This document shows, piece after piece, positions 59,709 through 64,000 of a DNA stretch of 64,000 bases. The first letter of the stretch is position 1. Each line of letters begins with the position of its first letter. This DNA is from Sinorhizobium garamanticum (GTDB lineage Bacteria; Pseudomonadota; Alphaproteobacteria; Rhizobiales; Rhizobiaceae), in contig NZ_CP120375.1 of assembly GCF_029892065.1 (NCBI RefSeq), positions 434,001 through 498,000 on the forward strand, in the 5' to 3' direction. Made by a program: the position numbers and the translations under genes. Below the pieces are notes generated by a model. That model had not been told where the DNA came from. It saw nothing but the letters and a program-made list of their open reading frames with translations, and did not search any database.

Positions 59709-60320
59709 CTACTCGGCATCAAATCGTTCAAGCATCTTTTTGAGCCGAAGGTTCTGTGCACGAAGCTGTTCAGCCAGCAACCTCTTGAGGCGCTTGTTGT
59801 CTGCATCCAGAGCGGCAAGCCCGTCGAGGGAGACCGGATTGTCGACAGTCCCGGTCTGCGCATTTCGATCCTCGTGCCCAACCTTCGAGTTGTGCACCAT
59901 CGCCTGAGCGGGGGCGCGTTTGGCACGCTTTCGAGGAGTCCCGGTTGCTGTCGTTCGAGGCTGCGATGCCGATTGGCTCTTCTGTACTTGCACAACGGCT
60001 TCGGCCGGATGATCGGCCTCATGCGGCTTCGAGATTTCGACCTCTGCGCCGTTCGCAAATGGTATCGCTGCTCGCGCAACGTCGACATCGTCGGCGCGTT
60101 CGTTGACAGACTCTGCATGGATCGGATCAGCCGGCCTGGTTTCACCGGAGCCAGGCGTTCCAGGTGCTTCATTTGAATTGAACAGATGCGAGGCCGCATC
60201 TTCCACTTCGCGGGCCAAAGCCTTGAGATCCGTGTCTCCCCAGATTGACTTCGTCCGGGCTTTTGGCTGTCGTCGCCCCGACTTGAATTCAACAACGAAT
60301 CTCCGTTGTGGCGTCTTCAT
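59709..60320 (-). CDS. SyrB-associated coiled-coil protein, second copy
   Basis: 203 residues, MKTPQRRFVVEFKSGRRQPKART opening (compare the copy at 48453) and C-terminal LDADNKRLKRLLAEQLRAQN, LKKMLERF. The middle is Ala/Pro/Glu-rich and diverged. It lies downstream of a truncated syrB homologue on the same strand, reproducing the order seen at 47.8-49.0 kb in inverted orientation. No enzymatic motif. Confidence 0.7.
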   Translation of the reverse strand: MKTPQRRFVVEFKSGRRQPKARTKSIWGDTDLKALAREVEDAASHLFNSNEAPGTPGSGETRPADPIHAESVNERADDVDVARAAIPFANGAEVEISKPHEADHPAEAVVQVQKSQSASQPRTTATGTPRKRAKRAPAQAMVHNSKVGHEDRNAQTGTVDNPVSLDGLAALDADNKRLKRLLAEQLRAQNLRLKKMLERFDAE

Positions 60321-60576
60321 CTACTTTCGATCCCAAGCAGTCCGTGAAAAATTCAACGCCACTTGGCGCCGCTGCATTCCTGCGGGCGCACCAATACAGA
60401 CCTTCCTCGCGCGCTTCAACTGCTCGTTAACCTCGCAGTTGGCGCGCCTTTCGGCACGAGCGGAGAACAGCAAGGGCTTCGTTTGCCGCGACGATGCCAT
60501 TGGGGAGCAAATATAAGCCTTCTGGCGTAACACGGAGGACGCCGAAGAACGTCGCCCCGCGCATTCCCGGTCCTGT

Positions 60577-60848
60577 TTAGTCGAGACCGAGCCTCTTGCG
60601 CAGTTCGGCATTTTCCGCTCGCAGCTTCTCCGCCAGTAGCTTGCGGAGCCTCTGGTTTTCCTCTTCGAGCTGGACAAGATCTGCCAGCTCATCGCCGTCC
60701 GGCAGGGGCTTGGTGCTCTTAGTGTCCTTTAGCTCGACAGGCTTCGCAGCACCTTTCCAATGATAGTAGGTTTGCTCTGATATGCCGGCGCTCTTGATAG
60801 CGTCCTTGAGGGTGTTGCCTTCGCTGAGTTGCGTCTCGATCGTTGATG
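60577..60848 (-). pseudogene. syrB homologue lacking its N-terminal third
   Basis: IETQLSEGNTLKDAIKSAGI, SEQTYYHWKGAAKP and LVQLEEENQRLRKLLAEKLR with the end ELRKRLGLD match the last 90 or so residues of SyrB at 47805. Upstream of IETQ the match stops and the sequence becomes the reverse strand of a heme-binding-protein fragment. An in-frame ATG at 60882 could give a 101-residue hybrid that keeps the helix-turn-helix and coiled coil, so residual activity (for example as a competitor) is possible. Confidence 0.75.
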
Positions 60849-60867
60849 CCCGAGAACGATGCAAGAA

Positions 60868-60990
60868 TTGCGGCAGCCGCAATGCATTGTCATTGTCGAT
60901 GCAAGCGGAGTCACCCTTGGCCAGCTGCGGATGCGTGGTGCGCGATTCTTGTCCCTTGCCAGCGCTGAAGCAAAGGCGCGTACCGCCCAG
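60868..60990 (+). pseudogene. HbpS/GlcG-family heme-binding protein, fragment A
   Basis: IVIVDASGVTLGQLRMRGARF and LSLASAEAKARTA match the central strand-helix unit of the HbpS/GlcG family (VVDASG..L...RMDGA......A..KARTA). The frame runs on to 61185 but soon loses similarity. It is flanked by fragment B on the opposite strand. Confidence 0.5.
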
Positions 60991-61044
60991 GATCCAAAAG
61001 GAACCCTAAAACAACTGATGAACGAGCGCCAAGAGATCTATGCG

Positions 61045-61260
61045 CAGGCCCAGCTCAGAATTGACCCCAGCAATCGGAATCCCAATAAGAGCGCGTGCCT
61101 GAACAAGCATCACGCCAAGCTTTGCGTCGCCGTGCCCGAACCAACTCCTATCCCGCCGACGAGCACACCGGCGGTCCTGATGTGAAGGCCGCCGGTAAGA
61201 TCGGTCACAGCTCCGCCTGTTGCAGCGGCGATGTGAAGCCGCAGCTCTTCCGGAATTGTC
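61045..61260 (-). pseudogene. HbpS/GlcG-family heme-binding protein, fragment B
   Basis: On the minus strand ELRLHIAAATGGAVTDLTGG and LHIRTAGVLVGGIGVGSGTATQ match the C-terminal GGLPI......GAIGVGGG part of the same family as fragment A. Orientation is opposite to A, so the gene was split and inverted. Confidence 0.5.
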
Positions 61261-61859
61261 TTGGTCTCCGCACCAATAGAGGCTGGGTTTGCAGCAGCGG
61301 ACGGCTCATATCGCTCCCCAGTCGCGTTACAAGGGATCCGCTGGCGACTGTGCCTTATGCCGCTTGCGGAGATGCTCGAAACAAAATCATTTTCGGCCGG
61401 CCTGCCTCGAGGGGGAGTGCCTCTGAAAGTCTGTGCCCTAGTGAGCTTTATCCATCCATCAGGCTATCGAAAACTTCGAGCATGGCGTCACTGATGGCCC
61501 TGCCGAGGGCGGCGGCGGTCGCCGCCAGCACTTCCTCGTTCATGTCACGAGCGGCCATCGCAAGAGCTGCGCCCTTCTGCGGTCACGATTTCTTGCGCGC
61601 GCTGTATCGTCCACAGGGCGAAGTCGCTCCGGCTGCTGATTTCGACGGTTTCCATGATTTATCCTGATATGTTCAAGCGGATGCCTTGTAGCGACTTTGG
61701 TGGGGCGATGCAGTCATGAAAGAGTCGTTGTTCAGAATGAGCCGGAATAGCCGAATTACGCGGCAGTCGATCTCTTTGTTGCGGACGAGGCAGCCATTGC
61801 GAAGCCGGATGGTTCTTCGGGCGAAGAAGCGCCATTCTAGGAGTGGGTTGAGCGAGCTC
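61261..61859. other. no recognisable intact gene
   Basis: About 600 bases. On the minus strand, MAARDMNEEVLAATAAALGRA and ISDAMLEVFDSLMDG near 61450-61570 look protein-like but belong to no family I recognise. The rest is featureless. Confidence 0.4.
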
Positions 61860-62330
61860 CGATAGTCCAGGAGACCGGCCGCTATCGCATCCTGAAAAAG
61901 CTTGAGCGTCGTTCTGTGGCCGCGGCGGCGCGACTGGGATTTTCCTTGGAGGGCGTGATCCTCGACCGAGACGCCTCCATCATCGCAAGGACGAGCTCAT
62001 CGAGATCGGCGCGATCGCCTTCACATTCGATCAAGCCGGCAGCATCGGCGAAGTCATCCGCGTCTATGGCGGATTGCGCCAACCGAGCATTTCAATCCCG
62101 CCGGAAATCACCCGCCTGACCGGCATCACCGACGAAATGGTGGCCGGCATATGATCGATCTCCAGCAATTGCGCTTGATCGTCGAGCCTGCCGATCTCGT
62201 CATCGCGCACAACGCCGGATTCGATCGGCCGTTCTGAGAGGCCTTTTCACCCATCTTCACCGGAAAAGCCTGGGCCTGCTCGGTTTCCGAAATCGATTTG
62301 TCGTCCCGTGGCAGGCGGAAACTGGAAGGC
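61860..62330 (+). pseudogene. DnaQ-like 3'-5' exonuclease, frameshifted
   Basis: GRYRILKKLERR opens the gene; after a frame change the active-site region appears as DELIEIGAIAFTFD, ISIPPEITRLTGITDEMVAG, DLVIAHNAGFDRPF and KAWACSVSEIDW, the ExoI/ExoIII motif set of DnaQ exonucleases (motif I is damaged). Plasmid copies of such genes are common in rhizobia. Several frameshifts make it non-functional. Confidence 0.75.
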
Positions 62331-62529
62331 GAACGCCAGCCAGTAACATCCCTTACGGGCGTCGGCCTCAGCTTTGTCGACCCGTGACCACCCGCTGCCA
62401 CCTTGAAGCGGGTGGTTCTCGCGCGGCGCACAAGCTCAGCCCGCAAAGCAAAATTCCGCAGACGATGTCATGAAGTCAATATCGTTGCCATAAGATTGAG
62501 GCTGCTGGTCTAACATGGAAAGCTCCATA

Positions 62530-62860
62530 AAGCTTCGTGGATGCCCGCAATCCAGATCTGATCGAGCATGAGGTGCAAACGCTTGTAGACCAGCGCATCT
62601 TCGCGCTCGCTCGTGCTAAGAGAATATCAACAACCACGACGAGTTGTGCCATGACCCGACGATGGCGGTGCTGCCCAGCAAGCTGGAGGCGCGCCGTCAG
62701 ATGACATGCGCGGCCGTAGCTGGCAAGTCACGCTCAGCCGGCCGGAATTGAGCCGCAGCCCTCGCGCTATCGCAAGATCGTTGCCGTGCAGGGGATCGTC
62801 CGTGCGTCCAGATCCAGCACGATCTCTTCAGGCGGGGGAGCGTGCGCGCCCTGAACAGCG
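62530..62860 (+). mobile_element. IS1380-family transposase remnant with an inverted piece
   Basis: Plus-strand fragments DLIEHEVQTLVDQRIFALA, NNHDELCHDPTMAVLPSKLEARR and PSRYRKIV match IS1380 transposases. The next expected part (EEIVLDLDA...DDPLHGN) is present at about 62780-62850 but on the minus strand. The element is therefore broken and partly inverted. Confidence 0.6.
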
Positions 62861-63724
62861 TCTCGAGCGCCGCGATCCACCCTCCCGTCAACCGCAAAGC
62901 AACACAGGCCCTTATTTGCTGGCCGAATGCCTATTCGACCCAATCGACCTAGTGGCGGCGGGCTATCCTGTGGCCCGCACGGATCAGCGCAATGCCTGCC
63001 GACATGGCATCCGGGTGCGAATTATGTCTACGAGGCAAGCAAGCGTCCCCACGCGGCGGTGGCCGCGCTTCTGGACTTGCTTTGATCTCGGCGACAGGTT
63101 CGCGCCCGCGCTGGTCGACGACTGGCAAGCGGGGCTCTTTGGAAGCGCCGCACTCCATGGTGCGTTCTCTGAGCCTGCTCCCTATGTCATGGTCGATCTC
63201 CATGCGTCCGAGACCCGTTACCAGTTCAAGAAGCGCAACGTCAGCTGCGTGACGGACGAGATGCGAGCGCAGCTCGCGCGCATCACGGATATTTTTGCGC
63301 GAGCTAGAAATGCTTGCTTATACTCAGCTGAACGTCGAACCAATGGCTAATATGAACCGCCAGACCATGCATTCGCGGGTTCTTCTCGATGCGATATGCG
63401 TTGCTCGGCAGGTCGGCGCGCCTTCGCGGCGCCGACCTGGATCGGTGCTGTCTGCTCTACTCTTTGGAGGATTTTAGACAGAAGCCCCTTTCGACCCATC
63501 GTTTTGCACAACGTGGATTTGCTCAAGCCGCGAAAGAGCGCATCAGGCCGACAACCGTGCATCGTATCGCCTTGTGCTCGCTGACACGGTGGACACGCCA
63601 TTTGTTTCAGATGAAACCAAAAACGTGGAACTGGAACATCCTAGAGTAACAGACCGCCTTAATAAACGCGAGTGACAAATGACGCCGATTCTTTCGGCAG
63701 CTCGCGACTTTGAGGCGATAGGAA
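62861..63724. other. region before virB1, decayed frames
   Basis: About 860 bases. A plus-strand frame ending at 63350 contains LGDRFAPALVDDWQAGLFGSA and PYVMVDLHASETRYQFKKRN, which looks like real protein, but its upstream part changes frame and I do not recognise the family. The last 300 bases are the virB1 leader; no vir box or nod box was recognised. Confidence 0.4.
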
Positions 63725-64000
63725 ATGTTGAATGCAGCTTGGCCCTTGGCGGTCGCCGTTTTGACCTCGACTTGCGTATCAAGCGAGGCCGCGCCACTCT
63801 CCTTCCGTGAGTTCGAGCGCCTCGCTCGCGAATGCGCTCCGCGGGTGGATCCGTCTACGCTTGCCTCAATTGCCAAGGTTGAAAGCGGCTTTGATCCGCT
63901 TGCGGCACATGACAATACCACCGGCGAGAGTCTTCACTGGAATGATCAAACGCAAGCGCACCAGAGCGTCAAAGCCCGCCTCGAAGCACAACATTCAATC
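63725..64000 (+). CDS. virB1: VirB1-type lytic transglycosylase, cut by window end
   Basis: The frame runs open from the ATG at 63725 (TAGGAA upstream) to the window edge, 92 codons. A signal-peptide-like start (MLNAAWPLAVAVLTSTCVSSEA) is followed by SFREFERLARECAPRVDPST and LASIAKVESGFDPLAAHDNT, the transglycosylase domain with the catalytic Glu in AKVESGFDP. VirB1 opens the cell wall for type IV secretion assembly and is normally the first gene of a virB operon, so virB2 onward should lie to the right. Confidence 0.85.
   Translation, partial: MLNAAWPLAVAVLTSTCVSSEAAPLSFREFERLARECAPRVDPSTLASIAKVESGFDPLAAHDNTTGESLHWNDQTQAHQSVKARLEAQHSI

Noticed and set aside
62706..63350. 214-codon frame before virB1 as an intact gene.
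   Set aside because: Its first half overlaps IS1380 debris and the protein-like second half seems to need a frame change; no family was recognised.

Overview
The window looks like part of a rhizobial symbiotic plasmid or symbiosis island (Rhizobiaceae-like alphaproteobacterium; genus not decidable by eye). It carries a full Nod-factor gene set (nodABCIJ, nodD, nodFEG, nodH, nodPQ), three strong nod boxes, syrM/syrB-type regulators, ACC deaminase, a gibberellin operon, nif remnants, a type III effector gene, a broken plasmid repA and the start of a virB1 gene. Many stretches between real genes are decayed insertion sequences and gene fragments, as is usual on Sym plasmids.

Layout. 0-5 kb: an orphan nod-box-like site, a SyrM-like LysR regulator (+), acdS (-) and nodH (-). 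5.1-11.6 kb: two back-to-back nod boxes, one facing nodH and one facing nodF-nodE-nodG-nodP-nodQ; a deleted second copy of nodE sits between nodG and nodP. 11.6-18 kb: a frameshifted repA remnant, an ArdC-type antirestriction protein, a broken unknown gene, an ABC exporter and a small P-loop kinase-like protein. 18.3-28.1 kb: a probable defence island with a YobI-like membrane P-loop NTPase (+) facing a three-gene leftward operon: OLD-family ATPase/TOPRIM nuclease, UvrD-like helicase (together Gabija-like) and a PD-(D/E)xK-type nuclease of unknown family.

28.5-40 kb: a gibberellin operon (cyp112, cyp114-ferredoxin fusion, sdr, cyp117, ggps, cps, ks, type II idi) with two tandem NifA upstream activator sites and a canonical sigma54 promoter, lying between IS110-like and IS30-like remnants. 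Its composition (very GC-rich third positions, long open antisense frames) differs from its neighbours. Only a possible 3' scrap of cyp115 remains, so GA9 rather than GA4 is the expected end product. 40.1-46.6 kb: a flavodoxin-fold oxidoreductase, then nodABCIJ (-) and nodD (+) diverging from one nod box.

46.8-64 kb: a frameshifted XRE regulator, syrB and a companion gene, then decayed nitrogenase material (a deleted nifH fused to a nifE fragment, an apparently intact nifN, a frameshifted DUF269 gene, a short DUF683-like gene, a universal stress protein), a transposon ATPase remnant and a 1,348-residue effector with five 92-residue repeats and two SUMO-protease (C48) domains. A second, damaged syrB/companion pair lies in inverted orientation at 59.7-60.9 kb. 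The right end holds fragments of a heme-binding (HbpS/GlcG) gene, a DnaQ-like exonuclease and an IS1380-like transposase, then a virB1 gene cut by the window edge.

Together the intact genes describe a nodulation and host-manipulation module: flavonoid-induced Nod factor that is acylated with NodE/NodF-dependent fatty acids and sulfated by NodH/P/Q, ethylene lowering by AcdS, bacteroid-stage gibberellin driven by NifA, and a SUMO-targeting effector. The nif genes here cannot by themselves support nitrogen fixation, so a complete nif set must lie elsewhere if the strain fixes nitrogen.
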